The notes under the pieces are model-generated. The model was not told the DNA's origin. It made no database searches and saw nothing but the letters and a program-made list of their open reading frames with translations. From Eubacteriales bacterium (GTDB taxonomy: Bacteria; Bacillota; Clostridia; Eubacteriales; Anaerofustaceae): DNA of 64,000 bases. Where the stretch lies: NCBI GenBank assembly GCA_024685545.1, contig JAIKVR010000072.1, positions 20,322-84,321 of the forward strand. The letters run 5' to 3'. Both the position numbers and the translations under genes were made by a program. Shown in pieces: positions 51,012-59,813 of the stretch; position 1 is the first letter of the stretch; each line of letters opens with the position of its first letter.

Positions 51012-52262
51012 TTACGAATACATAGAGCGTCCGCGCAGCAGCTTTGCGAACAGGTAAGCCGTCACTGGCACGCAGGTGCATATTCCGATAAGGGAAGCCA
51101 TCATCCTGAAGAGCTGGGTGGTTATGATGTTATTATTGAGCAGCACGAAAAGCGGTGTGTCATAGCCGGTATAGATGATCCATATCGGAACAAAGCATAC
51201 TACTGAGGCAAATACCAGTCCCACGGAGGATTTGGCCAGCGCAGAGCGGCCTTTTTCCATTCCGTAAGCGAAGAGCGCGTTCATCGATATATAACGATTG
51301 GACCTATTCGTTTCGATCATGTGGTCGCAGATGGCTCCGCTCACGCTCATAGCGCTGCCTACCGTGAGCATCATCGTAAGAGCAAAGGTAAGTCCGTCGA
51401 AATCCATCGCATAATGCTCAGGCATATAGAGTATCATTTCCAGTTCGGATTCCCCAAGGCCGATGAGATGAGCAGCCTTCTCCGCGATAAGACCGAGGAA
51501 GGCGGCGACGACTGCTGCGATAGCCGTTCCGACCAGACTCGCCAGAAAATCCTTTCCGAAACCGAGATCCATCCAGAGATTGAAGGCTGTGACGATCAGG
51601 GCTACCGGAAGTATGAGCAGTTTCGGGTCTATCCCCTTGAGCATGAAGGGAACAAAATAGAAATAATAAGCAAGACAGCTGAATACCACGGTCACGATGA
51701 CTCGTATTCCCGAGACACGTCCTACAAGGCATATGACAATAGCTGCCACTATGGCATAGGCGATAAGCAGGTCGACCCTGTAATAATCGCTTATATAGAT
51801 GGATGAGATATCGCTGCCGCTTTCGGTCATCTCAGCGGAAAGCATCACCTTATCGCCCAATTTAAAGATCATGGCCGACGCATCAAGAGTATTTGCGGTA
51901 TTGCTGGTGGAATATACCCTGTTCTTAAACGGTCCGGAAGTGATCTTTACCTCCAGATACTGCACAACCTGGTGCTCATCCATGGTATTGTCCTGACGGC
52001 TGGTGATCGTCTCCACCTTGATGACTTCTCCGCGGTAGTAATTGACGATGGCATTCGAGACTTTTTTTTCAGGATCCTCTATAATCGGGTCTTCTATATT
52101 CGGATCTTCAGTATTCGGATCTTCTCCCTCTCCGCCGCCTTCTGTATCCGAGGTCCCATCGACTCCGTCATCTCCTTCAGCGAAAACCGGCGGTGAAATG
52201 AATACTATGGTCATAATCAAAATAAGAATCAATACCAGAGCGGCTGTCAGGTTCTTCTTCAT
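51012..52262 (-). CDS. YibE/F family multi-pass membrane protein
   Basis: A 416-residue protein of the YibE/F family, whose role is not settled (transport is suspected). A signal peptide ends near residue 28 (PPVFAEG). An acidic linker follows with EDPNTEDPNIEDPIIEDPEKK as near-repeats of (I/N)EDP. A short beta-rich extracytoplasmic domain (about residues 70-165) comes next, then about seven or eight membrane helices. It differs from many family members by the acidic repeat linker. It starts 20 bases downstream of the TcdA gene and may share its transcript. Confidence 0.88.
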   Translation of the reverse strand: MKKNLTAALVLILILIMTIVFISPPVFAEGDDGVDGTSDTEGGGEGEDPNTEDPNIEDPIIEDPEKKVSNAIVNYYRGEVIKVETITSRQDNTMDEHQVVQYLEVKITSGPFKNRVYSTSNTANTLDASAMIFKLGDKVMLSAEMTESGSDISSIYISDYYRVDLLIAYAIVAAIVICLVGRVSGIRVIVTVVFSCLAYYFYFVPFMLKGIDPKLLILPVALIVTAFNLWMDLGFGKDFLASLVGTAIAAVVAAFLGLIAEKAAHLIGLGESELEMILYMPEHYAMDFDGLTFALTMMLTVGSAMSVSGAICDHMIETNRSNRYISMNALFAYGMEKGRSALAKSSVGLVFASVVCFVPIWIIYTGYDTPLFVLLNNNIITTQLFRMMASLIGICTCVPVTAYLFAKLLRGRSMYS

Positions 52263-52285
52263 AATACTTCCTCGCAGAAATTGTA

Positions 52286-52966
52286 TCAGGAAATTATCTT
52301 CATCACTACGGTCCTTGCGGCGATGAGTCCCGCCGAAGCAGGTACGAACACCATGCTGGGGATCGTATCCTTAATCTTGACCGGGGGCTCATCTGACCAA
52401 ACACAGTCAAGAGCTTTCACACCGGCGTCCTTCAGGCGCCTGCGCATGACCTTGGCCAAAGGGCAGATATTTGTCTGATATATGTCGGAAACCTTTAAAC
52501 GGGTCGGATCCGTCTTGGCTCCTGTTCCCATCGCGGATATCTCGTAAATACCGGCTTTCTCGCAGTATACTGCAAGCGCCGTCTTGGCCGCAGTATCGTC
52601 CACAGCATCTATAAGGGCGTCATAGCGATCTTTCCCAAGGATCTCTTCCACATTTTCCGCTGTGATCCTTGCATGCTTCTCCGTTACCTGACACTGCGGA
52701 TTTATGTCGTGGATACGCATCCCCGCAGCCTTCGTTTTAGGCTGACCTACAGTGGAACCGAGAGCGTAGATCTGGCGGTTAATATTTGTGATCTCGATGC
52801 TGTCAGAATCGCACACCGTGATGTTCCCCACGCCGCTTCTGGCCAGTGCTTCGGCCGCCCAGGAGCCTACTCCGCCCAGCCCCGCCACGAAGACTTTTGC
52901 TTCCTTTAGCTTCGACAGAGCCTCAAGACCAACCAAAAGCTCGCTGCGTGTATATATACTGTTCAC
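52286..52966 (-). CDS. tcdA: tRNA threonylcarbamoyladenosine dehydratase (TcdA/ThiF-like)
   Basis: A 226-residue E1-like enzyme that activates t6A37 in tRNA to form the cyclic hydantoin (ct6A). It shows the ATP-binding VAGLGGVGSWAAEALARSGVG, the DSDSIEITNINRQIYAL block and DAVDDTAAKTALAVYC, and a late SMVFVPASAGLIAARTV. A ThiF/HesA role is less likely given this pattern and the lack of thiamin or molybdopterin genes. It starts at GTG immediately after the stop of the XpaC-like gene (TAAGTG), so the two are co-translated. Confidence 0.9.
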   Translation of the reverse strand: MNSIYTRSELLVGLEALSKLKEAKVFVAGLGGVGSWAAEALARSGVGNITVCDSDSIEITNINRQIYALGSTVGQPKTKAAGMRIHDINPQCQVTEKHARITAENVEEILGKDRYDALIDAVDDTAAKTALAVYCEKAGIYEISAMGTGAKTDPTRLKVSDIYQTNICPLAKVMRRRLKDAGVKALDCVWSDEPPVKIKDTIPSMVFVPASAGLIAARTVVMKIIS

Positions 52967-53983
52967 TTATTTTTCCAGCTCTGCCTCTTGCATCATGGCA
53001 TCCATATCAAGTTCCATCTCGCTGCGAAGGAGCCCATCAGAAGCCAGCGCGCCCTTGAATGCTTCGATCTCGCTCGTGATGTCTATGGCGTCAAAATCAT
53101 AAAGGCTGTCATTCAGCTTGCTGAAAGCCTCCACTATGGTATCGAGGCATTTTTCAATGTCTGTCTTGATGCTGACGATGTTATCGCTCTCAACGGTAAG
53201 ATCCTCAAGCTGAGCGTATGTATCCATCAGTTTGACGGTCGTCGGAAGATAATAATCCATGAAACGGGTCGTCTTCCTGCGGACTGCCTCATCCTCTGCC
53301 GCTCTCTTGCAGATGTCCCTTGTCAGGTCCTCTATGCGGCATATGTCATCGCTGATTTTCTCACTGTCGATCTTCTCGTCGGCTTTTTTCATCCGACTTA
53401 TGTATTTCTCAGCCTCGCTGAGCATAGGATCTTTGTTCTTGTCCTTGGCTTTCTTGACTGCTTCGGCAGCTTTCTGGGCATCCCTCTCGGCCTCCTGGAA
53501 AACTGCGGTGAATGTATTGCTGCCCCCGTTATAGACATTGACAGTCTGTCTGGGAGCAGTCTCAACGACCTTCTGTACATAATAGGGAGTTTCTTCCAGG
53601 GATATTATCCTTTTCTCCACCAGTTTGGCCAGATCCGCGCGCACGGCTGACTCTGACATCCCCATATAGCGGCAGATCTCACGAATGGACCTGGTCTTGC
53701 CGCTGGCAAAAAGCGCGCAGTATTTCTTTGCCCTGTTGTACAGCATCAGATCGCGGGCCTTGGCGATCAGATAGATGATCAGACCGAAGCTGTAGAAAAA
53801 CGGAAAGATCACACTGACAAGGTTCAGCCAGAAGATACCTATCGCGATCCAAAAAGCTCCGGCAGGAGCCAGCGAAGACAGCTTTCTGTAATCGATCATG
53901 TCTACGGTTATCACGTCAGCACCGTAAACTCCTTTGGGCCTGTATACTTTATAATATGTGCTATTGTAATTATTCCGTGCCAT
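52967..53983 (-). CDS. XpaC-like (bromo-chloroindolyl phosphate hydrolysis) family protein
   Basis: A 338-residue membrane-associated protein. The N-terminal part holds two hydrophobic segments (about residues 40-75). A short winged-helix-like region follows (TRSIREICRYMGMSESAVRADL). The rest is a long helical and coiled-coil region rich in Glu and Lys (AERDAQKAAEAVKKAKDKNKD), ending in the XpaC domain with FMDYYLPTTVKLMDTYAQLE. XpaC is often paired with TelA in tellurite or envelope-stress loci; no telA is next to it here. The ATG at 53983 has AGGTGA in front; a GTG at 53992 is possible. A TATAAT box lies so close that the leader would be only about 10 bases. Confidence 0.85.
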   Translation of the reverse strand: MARNNYNSTYYKVYRPKGVYGADVITVDMIDYRKLSSLAPAGAFWIAIGIFWLNLVSVIFPFFYSFGLIIYLIAKARDLMLYNRAKKYCALFASGKTRSIREICRYMGMSESAVRADLAKLVEKRIISLEETPYYVQKVVETAPRQTVNVYNGGSNTFTAVFQEAERDAQKAAEAVKKAKDKNKDPMLSEAEKYISRMKKADEKIDSEKISDDICRIEDLTRDICKRAAEDEAVRRKTTRFMDYYLPTTVKLMDTYAQLEDLTVESDNIVSIKTDIEKCLDTIVEAFSKLNDSLYDFDAIDITSEIEAFKGALASDGLLRSEMELDMDAMMQEAELEK

Positions 53984-53999
53984 TTTAGTCACCTAAGCG

Positions 54000-54008
54000 A
54001 TTATAACA
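54000..54008 (-). promoter_or_regulatory. Extended -10 promoter for the XpaC-TcdA(-YibE/F) unit
   Basis: TGTTATAAT on the minus strand predicts a start at 53993-53994. The mRNA would begin with AGGTGA or GGTGA, so the Shine-Dalgarno sequence is at the very 5' end. Confidence 0.65.
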
Positions 54009-54110
54009 TAGTGAATTATGAAACAGTGCAAGTTTAATTGAATTCCCATTATTCGCCAGGCAGCGAGAACGATTGCCTTTTAACCATGGATCCTTAGTAG
54101 ACTGCGGCAG

Positions 54111-54148
54111 ATATTAAAGCCCCGGTGAGTACGCCGTCTCACCGGGGA
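54111..54148 (-). terminator. Terminator after the peptidoglycan-binding protein
   Basis: CCCCGGTGAG pairs with CTCACCGGGG around an eight-base loop. The minus strand continues CTTTAATAT, a modest T tail. Confidence 0.7.
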
Positions 54149-54186
54149 AGGAATGATTGTCTTTCATTTGTATGCGGATATCAGGC

Positions 54187-54846
54187 TCATGGCCTATACA
54201 GATCGCCGTTGACGTCGTACTGGTCGGTGACGTCTCCCATCATCGCAAAGAGTGTAAAAACATCCAGCTCTCCGGTTATTTCCAGCGAATTGTTCTCCTG
54301 GTATTTTTTGAGCGCATCTACCATTTCCTCGTCGAAAACGTCGTCATATACCGCGTCCTGAGGATAATAGCCCAGAGTCTTAAGCAGGTCCTTGGTCTCG
54401 GTTATCTTTTCTCCGCGCACTCCCGCAGCGTAGGTGATCGCTTCGCCGTCAAGGCTGTTGCGTGTCTGCGGATTGATGGTTCCCGTAACTTCCAGTCCGC
54501 GCGAGGTCTGGTAGGCAGTAACAGCCTGTACGGTCTTGGTATCAAAGATTTTATCTTCGGGGTACTCGGACAGGAATTTCAGATAATACAGTTTTTTCTT
54601 ATAATTTAGCACCGTCGTATTCGAGTCGCCCAATTTATACTCGGTCACCAGAGGCGGCGTTGTGGGATCATCGGATTCCGTCGCCAGATTGTCGGTATTA
54701 TCCGTAAAAGCTCTGAACATCATTTCCGGGGAAATATCGAAGAATTTCGAGTAATCGAAAAAGAACTCTGCGTCGAAAGAGGCAAAGAGCATTATCGCCA
54801 TTGCGATTACGAGCACGTATAGGACTGCGGACCTGAATTTGATCAT
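54187..54846 (-). CDS. Membrane-anchored protein with two peptidoglycan-binding repeats
   Basis: A 219-residue protein with an N-terminal membrane anchor (about residues 5-24) and an acidic linker. Two PG_binding_1 units follow: the first around AVTAYQTSRGLEVTGTINPQT and the second around VDALKKYQENNSLEITGELD. These three-helix units bind the cell wall. No catalytic domain is attached, so it may anchor or sense the wall. The start is the ATG at 54846 with GAGGG six bases upstream; an earlier in-frame GTG is less likely. Confidence 0.88.
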   Translation of the reverse strand: MIKFRSAVLYVLVIAMAIMLFASFDAEFFFDYSKFFDISPEMMFRAFTDNTDNLATESDDPTTPPLVTEYKLGDSNTTVLNYKKKLYYLKFLSEYPEDKIFDTKTVQAVTAYQTSRGLEVTGTINPQTRNSLDGEAITYAAGVRGEKITETKDLLKTLGYYPQDAVYDDVFDEEMVDALKKYQENNSLEITGELDVFTLFAMMGDVTDQYDVNGDLYRP

Positions 54847-54957
54847 CTTATCCCTCTTTACTAGGAAGTTTAGCACAATTGATAATTAATATGAAGCCAA
54901 CGTACCGGTTTAATGCTAAAATAACAAAGTCTCATATCATTGCCATCGGAGTGTTTT

Positions 54958-55881
54958 ATGGAATTCCTGAGATTTTTGAGTTCATACAGAACAGACTTCT
55001 GGAATACGGTGTTCTCAGCCGTGACGGTCTTCGGAGAGGCCACGGTTCTTGTCGTGCCTCTGGTAGTACTGTTCCTGTGCGTAGACAAGAAAACGGCATA
55101 CCGTGCCGCTTTCGCTTTCTATTATTCCTCACTGCTTCTGAATAATATAAAACTACTTATGAAAGTCGCTCGTCCATGGATAATCGATCCATCCTTTGAG
55201 CCGGTCGAAGGAGCAAAGACGAGTGCGACCGGCTATTCTTTCCCGAGCGGGCACAGCCAGGCTGCTTCCAGCATCTATGGTTCACTGGCCATCCTTATCA
55301 AAAAACGTTGGGTAACAGCCGTACTGACCGCATTAACCGCAGCGGTCGCGTTTTCGAGACTATATCTGGGTGTCCACACTCCTGCAGACGTGGTCGCAGG
55401 TCTACTTATAGGATTTATATCTGCCGTACTCTTTTCTGTGATCAAGATCGATGAGAAGGGCAGTCCGGCGCTGTCGGTCGTTCTTGGTATACTTGTCGCC
55501 TTCTCAGCCGCGAACGGCTTCATCGCGTGGCGCGCCGGAGGAGAAGTAGCCTCAAATACCCACGACATCATGACCATTTCCGGATCCGGCCTCGCCGTGG
55601 CCCTGGCTTACTTTCTGGAGACCAGATACATCAGGTTTGACGAAAAAAGAGGAAGCTGGATATATCATGCGGTCAAGCTATTTGTCGGATTGGGAGGGAC
55701 CGTTGCAATCAGAGGAGCCCTTAAAGCCGTTCTCGGTACCAGTGCACCGATGAATTTCATCCGCTATTTCGCGGCTATAAGTTGGATCATGATCGTTTTC
55801 CCTTGGATCATCAAGCTCAACCAGAACTACGTCGATAAAAGAGCCGCGAAGGCTGAAGACTGTACGGCCGAAGAGGGATAA
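54958..55881 (+). CDS. PAP2-family membrane phosphatase
   Basis: A 307-residue membrane protein with the three PAP2 active-site motifs: KVARPW (from the K-x6-RP motif LLMKVARP), FPSGHSQ and SRLYLGVHTPADV. The active site should face outside, as in undecaprenyl-diphosphate and phosphatidic-acid phosphatases. A C-terminal half with extra membrane helices follows the catalytic core (about residues 170-290), longer than the simple six-helix PAP2 enzymes. GGAG lies eight bases before the ATG. The polyprenyl or lipid substrate is not determined. Confidence 0.9.
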   Translation: MEFLRFLSSYRTDFWNTVFSAVTVFGEATVLVVPLVVLFLCVDKKTAYRAAFAFYYSSLLLNNIKLLMKVARPWIIDPSFEPVEGAKTSATGYSFPSGHSQAASSIYGSLAILIKKRWVTAVLTALTAAVAFSRLYLGVHTPADVVAGLLIGFISAVLFSVIKIDEKGSPALSVVLGILVAFSAANGFIAWRAGGEVASNTHDIMTISGSGLAVALAYFLETRYIRFDEKRGSWIYHAVKLFVGLGGTVAIRGALKAVLGTSAPMNFIRYFAAISWIMIVFPWIIKLNQNYVDKRAAKAEDCTAEEG

Positions 55882-55986
55882 GGCCGCCGCCGAGATGCCT
55901 CTGCGGAGAGGCCGGACAGACTTTCCCGGCGAACAGGGGAACGGGGCTGTCAACTATGTCATGTCCTTTAAAACTTTCAAACCGCC

Positions 55987-56015
55987 GCGGGAAAATCCCG
56001 CAAAAGATGTATAAT
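55987..56015 (+). promoter_or_regulatory. Promoter and inverted repeat before the glmU-like gene
   Basis: TATAAT (56010-56015) is preceded by GCGGGA-AAA-TCCCGC (55987-56001), which covers the -35 position and may be an operator. The predicted start at 56022 is the A of an in-frame ATG five codons upstream of the chosen start. Confidence 0.5.
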
Positions 56016-56036
56016 GAAGATATGGAGGGAAACGCA

Positions 56037-56789
56037 ATGGAACTGAACGCCATCATACTTGCCGCGGGCAAGGGAACGAGAATGAAATCCGATCTGCCCA
56101 AAGTCCTGAATCCGCTGGGAGGCAGACCAATGGTCTCCCACGTCATCGAAAACGCGAGACAGGCTGGAGTAAAAGATATAGCAGTAGTCCTCGGATATAA
56201 AGGGGATATGGTCAGGCAGGCTGTCGGAGACGGCGTTTCCTGCTATACCCAAGAAGAGCAATTGGGCACGGCGGATGCGGTGAAGAGCGCGTCTGCTTTT
56301 TTCGAGGGGACAGACACCCCAGTAATCATACTGCTCGGAGACGCGCCTCTGCTTTCCGCGAAATGCATAAAAGACCTGTTTGCTTATTTTACGGAAAACA
56401 AAGCTGATCTGTGCGTCCTTACAGCCAGTGTGAAGGATCCTGCCGCTTACGGGCGTATAAAAAGAGACAGCAGCGGCAATTTCACTGGGATCGTGGAAAG
56501 AGCTGACGCGACCGACGAGGACCTTAAGATCAAAGAGATCAATTCGGGAGCCATGCTGTTCACCCCTGCATCATTGTCATACTCGCTGGGCAGGATACAG
56601 AACAACAACGCCAAGGGCGAGTATTATCTTACCGACGCAGTGACCGTACTCATCGCAGCAGGCAAAAAGGTCCTTGCATACGATTGTGAGGATGAGAATG
56701 CCGTAGCTGGTGCGAATACGAAGGAAGAACTTGCCGCGCTGGAAGAAATCTACCAGGGGATGCAGCATCCGACACAGAAAAGTCGATAG
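56037..56789 (+). CDS. Sugar-1-phosphate nucleotidyltransferase, GlmU N-terminal domain only
   Basis: A 250-residue nucleotidyltransferase. It matches the uridylyltransferase half of GlmU: IILAAGKGTRMKSDLPKVL, the YTQEEQLGTADAVKSA block, LLGDAPLL and the KGEYYLTDAV motif. The left-handed beta-helix acetyltransferase half, normally another ~200 residues, is absent; the frame ends at MQHPTQKSR. The gene precedes prs, the usual glmU-prs order, so it probably makes UDP-GlcNAc with a separate acetyltransferase. GGAGGG supports the ATG at 56037; an ATG at 56022 could be used on a leaderless mRNA. Confidence 0.88.
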   Translation: MELNAIILAAGKGTRMKSDLPKVLNPLGGRPMVSHVIENARQAGVKDIAVVLGYKGDMVRQAVGDGVSCYTQEEQLGTADAVKSASAFFEGTDTPVIILLGDAPLLSAKCIKDLFAYFTENKADLCVLTASVKDPAAYGRIKRDSSGNFTGIVERADATDEDLKIKEINSGAMLFTPASLSYSLGRIQNNNAKGEYYLTDAVTVLIAAGKKVLAYDCEDENAVAGANTKEELAALEEIYQGMQHPTQKSR

Positions 56790-56853
56790 TCAAAACGCTT
56801 TCATTTCATATTAAATTTATATAAATTCATCCAAACAAAAGAGAGGAAAAAAC

Positions 56854-57810
56854 ATGGACGGACTTTATCAAGACATCGTGCTCATCGGCGGGAGCGCGCA
56901 CCCCGAACTGAATTCTAAAATCTCCGAAGCGCTGGGCATTCCCCTGACCCCGACGGAGATCAAGCATTTCGCAGATGGAGAGAGCTATGTGCATATCTGC
57001 GAATCCGTGCGCGGCAAGGATGTTTTTGTCATCCAGCCGACCTGCAGACCTGTCAACGAAAATCTGATGGAGCTGCTTATCGCCATCGATGCTTTGAAAC
57101 GCGCCTCGGCTTCACGCATCAACGCCATAATCCCATATTACGGCTATTCCCGTCAGGACCGCAAGGATAAATCGAGAGTACCTATCACATCAAAGCTTGT
57201 AGCCGACCTCCTGGACAGAGCCGGAGCGGACAGAGTCGTATCAGTGGACCTGCACGCGGATCAGATCCAGGGATTCTTCAACATTCCGATGGACGCACTC
57301 ACGGCACAGCCGATCATCGTAGACTATGTAAAAAACAGCGGGTATGATCTGGAGAACATGGTGGTCGTCGCACCGGACGTAGGTAGCGTAAAGAGATCCC
57401 GTTACCTGGCTGAACGTCTCGGCTGCCCCTTGGCGATCATAGACAAGCGCCGTCCCCAAGCCAACGTTTCCGAGGTAATGAACGTCATCGGAGATGTTGC
57501 CGGCAAGGACGTTCTGATGATCGATGACATAATAGATACGGCCGGGACAATCTGCGGCGCGGCAAATGCATTAAAAGAACTTGGCGCAAAGTCTATCACT
57601 GCAGGCTGCACGCATCCGCTTTTCAACGGAGAAGCTCCCAAGAGGCTGATGGAAAGTGCCATGGACAAGATTATCGTCACCGACACCGTTCCTCTCACGG
57701 AAGAAAAGAACATAGATAAAGTAGTTGTCGTATCCATAGCCCCGCTGCTCGCCAAAACCATAGACCGCATCCATAAAGGGAAATCGGTCAGCAGCCTATT
57801 CGAGGAATGA
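56854..57810 (+). CDS. prs: Ribose-phosphate pyrophosphokinase
   Basis: A 318-residue enzyme making PRPP from ribose-5-phosphate and ATP for nucleotide, His and Trp synthesis. It shows IKHFADGESYVHICESVRGKD in two parts, PYYGYSRQDRKDKSR, the flexible-loop region VVVAPDVGSVKRSRYLAE with SIDKRRPQ-like IIDKRRPQ, and the PRPP site VLMIDDIIDTAGT. GAGAGG precedes the ATG. It is followed without a gap by transketolase genes, so R5P supply and use are encoded together. Confidence 0.97.
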   Translation: MDGLYQDIVLIGGSAHPELNSKISEALGIPLTPTEIKHFADGESYVHICESVRGKDVFVIQPTCRPVNENLMELLIAIDALKRASASRINAIIPYYGYSRQDRKDKSRVPITSKLVADLLDRAGADRVVSVDLHADQIQGFFNIPMDALTAQPIIVDYVKNSGYDLENMVVVAPDVGSVKRSRYLAERLGCPLAIIDKRRPQANVSEVMNVIGDVAGKDVLMIDDIIDTAGTICGAANALKELGAKSITAGCTHPLFNGEAPKRLMESAMDKIIVTDTVPLTEEKNIDKVVVVSIAPLLAKTIDRIHKGKSVSSLFEE

Positions 57811-57812
57811 CA

Positions 57813-58652
57813 ATGGACAATCTTAAACTGAAAAAAATAGCCACCGAGGCAAGGAAAGACATCGTCGAGATGGTATATTCCGCCTCCAGCGGTCATCCGG
57901 GAGGATCGCTCTCCGGAGTTGAAATAGCTACTCTGCTTTATTTTGAGATCATGGATATCCCTTCGTTCACAGATCCGGACAGAGACCGCTTCGTGTTGAG
58001 CAAGGGCCATGCTTCTCCGTTGCTGTACTCTATGCTGTGCGCCAAGGGAGCTATCCCGAAGGAGGAGCTGAAGACGTTCCGCCGTATGGGGAGCCGCCTG
58101 CAGGGGCATCCCGATATGAAAAAACTGCCGGGAGTCGAAATGACCACAGGCTCACTCGGGCTGGGAGTCGGAGCTGCTGTCGGCATGGCTCTGGTTGGAA
58201 AGTCCGATAAAAAGGATTACCGCGTATACTGCCTCTGCGGAGACGGAGAGATAGAGGAAGGCAGCGTCTGGGAAGCATGTATGTCGGCTTCCCATTACAG
58301 ACTTGATAATTTCATCATTATAGTTGACAATAACAACCTGCAGATCGACGGCGAGATAGGCAAGGTCATGAACCCTTATCCGATAGACGAAAAGTTGGCA
58401 GCTTTCGGATTCGATGTCGTCACAGCTGAAAACGGAAACTGCTTCGACTGCCTGAGATCCGCCTTCGGTAAGCTTAACGAAAAAAACGGCAGACCTAAAG
58501 CCCTCGTTGCCAAAACGGTCAAGGGCAAAGGCGTTTCATACATGGAAAACCAGGCCAAATGGCACGGTTCAGCTCCAAATGAAAACGAGAGGGATCAAGC
58601 TGTCAATGAACTTAACGAGGAGCTCGCGAGGCTCGCGGAGGAAGAAAAATGA
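57813..58652 (+). CDS. Transketolase, N-terminal (TPP-binding) subunit
   Basis: A 279-residue protein corresponding to the first third of classical transketolase. It has SSGHPGGSLSGVEIATLLYF, FVLSKGHASPLLYSML and the TPP-Mg motif LCGDGEIEEGSVWEACMSA to DNNNLQIDG. The ATG at 57813 has GAGGA at a good distance; another ATG two codons earlier overlaps the prs stop. Its stop overlaps the C-terminal subunit start (ATGA). Split transketolases of this kind occur in Clostridia and archaea. Confidence 0.95.
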   Translation: MDNLKLKKIATEARKDIVEMVYSASSGHPGGSLSGVEIATLLYFEIMDIPSFTDPDRDRFVLSKGHASPLLYSMLCAKGAIPKEELKTFRRMGSRLQGHPDMKKLPGVEMTTGSLGLGVGAAVGMALVGKSDKKDYRVYCLCGDGEIEEGSVWEACMSASHYRLDNFIIIVDNNNLQIDGEIGKVMNPYPIDEKLAAFGFDVVTAENGNCFDCLRSAFGKLNEKNGRPKALVAKTVKGKGVSYMENQAKWHGSAPNENERDQAVNELNEELARLAEEEK

Positions 58653-59584
58653 GTGAGAGTATCGCCACAAGGGAAGCTTACGGACTTGCTTTAAAGGATC
58701 TGGGCGCTGTCAACGACAGAGTAGTGGTGCTGGATGCCGATTTGTCAGGTTCAACAAAGACATCCTATTTCGCCCAGGCATATCCTGACAGATTTTTCGA
58801 CATGGGCATCGCGGAGACCAACATGACGAACGTAGCCGCCGGCATGGCTGCAAGCGGCAAGATCCCGTTCATTTCTACGTTCGCTGTTTTCGGTACGGGA
58901 AGGAACTACGATGCAGTGCGCCAGAGCATATGCTATCCTAACCTTAACGTCAAGATAGCCTGCACGCACGCAGGTATTACGGTCGGAGAGGATGGCGCCA
59001 CCCACCAGTCACTGGAGGATATTTCTCTGATGAACGGACTTCCCAACATGACTGTCTTCGTTCCCGCAGACGCTGTGGAAGCACGGGCCGCTGTTTTTGA
59101 AGCAGCAAAGATCGACGGACCGGTATATCTCAGATTCTCACGCGGCAAGACTCCGGTCATCTACTCTGAGGACCACGTTTTCGTCCCTGGAAAGGCAGAC
59201 GTGCTCAGGGACGGGCATAACGTAGCCATCTTTGCCTGCGGCGTGATGGTGTCCGAAGCCCTGGAGGCAGCCGAACTGCTCTACGGGCAGGGCGTAAGCG
59301 CTGCGGTGATAAACGTCAGCACGATAAAGCCTCTGGATAAGGAGACTATAGTCAGGTACGCAAATAAGTGCGGAAACGTCATTACCTGTGAGGAGCATTC
59401 AGTATACGGAGGCCTTAACGCGGTCATATGCCAGACTCTCGCAGAAGAGTGTCCTAAACCTGTCAAGGCAGTCGCGGTGAATGATGTTTTCGGCCAGAGC
59501 GGAAAACCTGACCAGCTTATGGCACACTACCACCTGACAGCAATGGACATAGCCAAAAAATATAAAGAATTCGGTGAAAAATAA
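58649..59584 (+). CDS. Transketolase, C-terminal (pyrimidine-binding) subunit
   Basis: A 311-residue partner. It contains the pyrimidine-binding domain (VVVLDADLSGSTKTSYF, FFDMGIAETNMTNVAAGMAA with the catalytic Glu, GEDGATHQSLEDISLM) and the C-terminal domain (INVSTIKPLDKETIV, CEEHSVYGGLNAVI). With the previous gene it forms the non-oxidative pentose phosphate enzyme feeding prs. A 1-deoxyxylulose-5-phosphate synthase is excluded because the two-gene split and these motifs fit transketolase. Confidence 0.95.
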   Translation: MSESIATREAYGLALKDLGAVNDRVVVLDADLSGSTKTSYFAQAYPDRFFDMGIAETNMTNVAAGMAASGKIPFISTFAVFGTGRNYDAVRQSICYPNLNVKIACTHAGITVGEDGATHQSLEDISLMNGLPNMTVFVPADAVEARAAVFEAAKIDGPVYLRFSRGKTPVIYSEDHVFVPGKADVLRDGHNVAIFACGVMVSEALEAAELLYGQGVSAAVINVSTIKPLDKETIVRYANKCGNVITCEEHSVYGGLNAVICQTLAEECPKPVKAVAVNDVFGQSGKPDQLMAHYHLTAMDIAKKYKEFGEK

Positions 59585-59601
59585 ACACGGGATACAGTCA
59601 T

Positions 59602-59633
59602 TAAGCCGCTCCTTTCAAAGGAGCGGCTTTTGA
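59602..59633 (+). terminator. Intrinsic terminator of the glmU-prs-tkt operon
   Basis: AAGCCGCTCCTTT pairs with AAAGGAGCGGCTT around two bases, followed by TTTG. The stem is very strong, though the T tail is short. Confidence 0.82.
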
Positions 59634-59743
59634 GATCCGGCAAAATCACTGCCGGCAAAAGGCTGATTACTGAGCATATCCAGTGATGCTGCATTCTATT
59701 AAGTCATAATTCCGCAACTGTTTTTCTTGATATGCGGTTTTAT

Positions 59744-59773
59744 TTGATTTACAATTGAATCATCATAAATCAA
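59744..59773. promoter_or_regulatory. Inverted repeat upstream of the UroD-like gene
   Basis: TTGATTTA and TAAATCAA form a perfect 8-base inverted repeat separated by 14 bases, about 40 bases before the ATG. It overlaps the likely promoter region and may be an operator. No clear sigma-A boxes with normal spacing were found. Confidence 0.45.
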
Positions 59774-59813
59774 TATTATTTGAAGCGGTTTTACGACTGC
59801 GCGAAAGGAAAAA

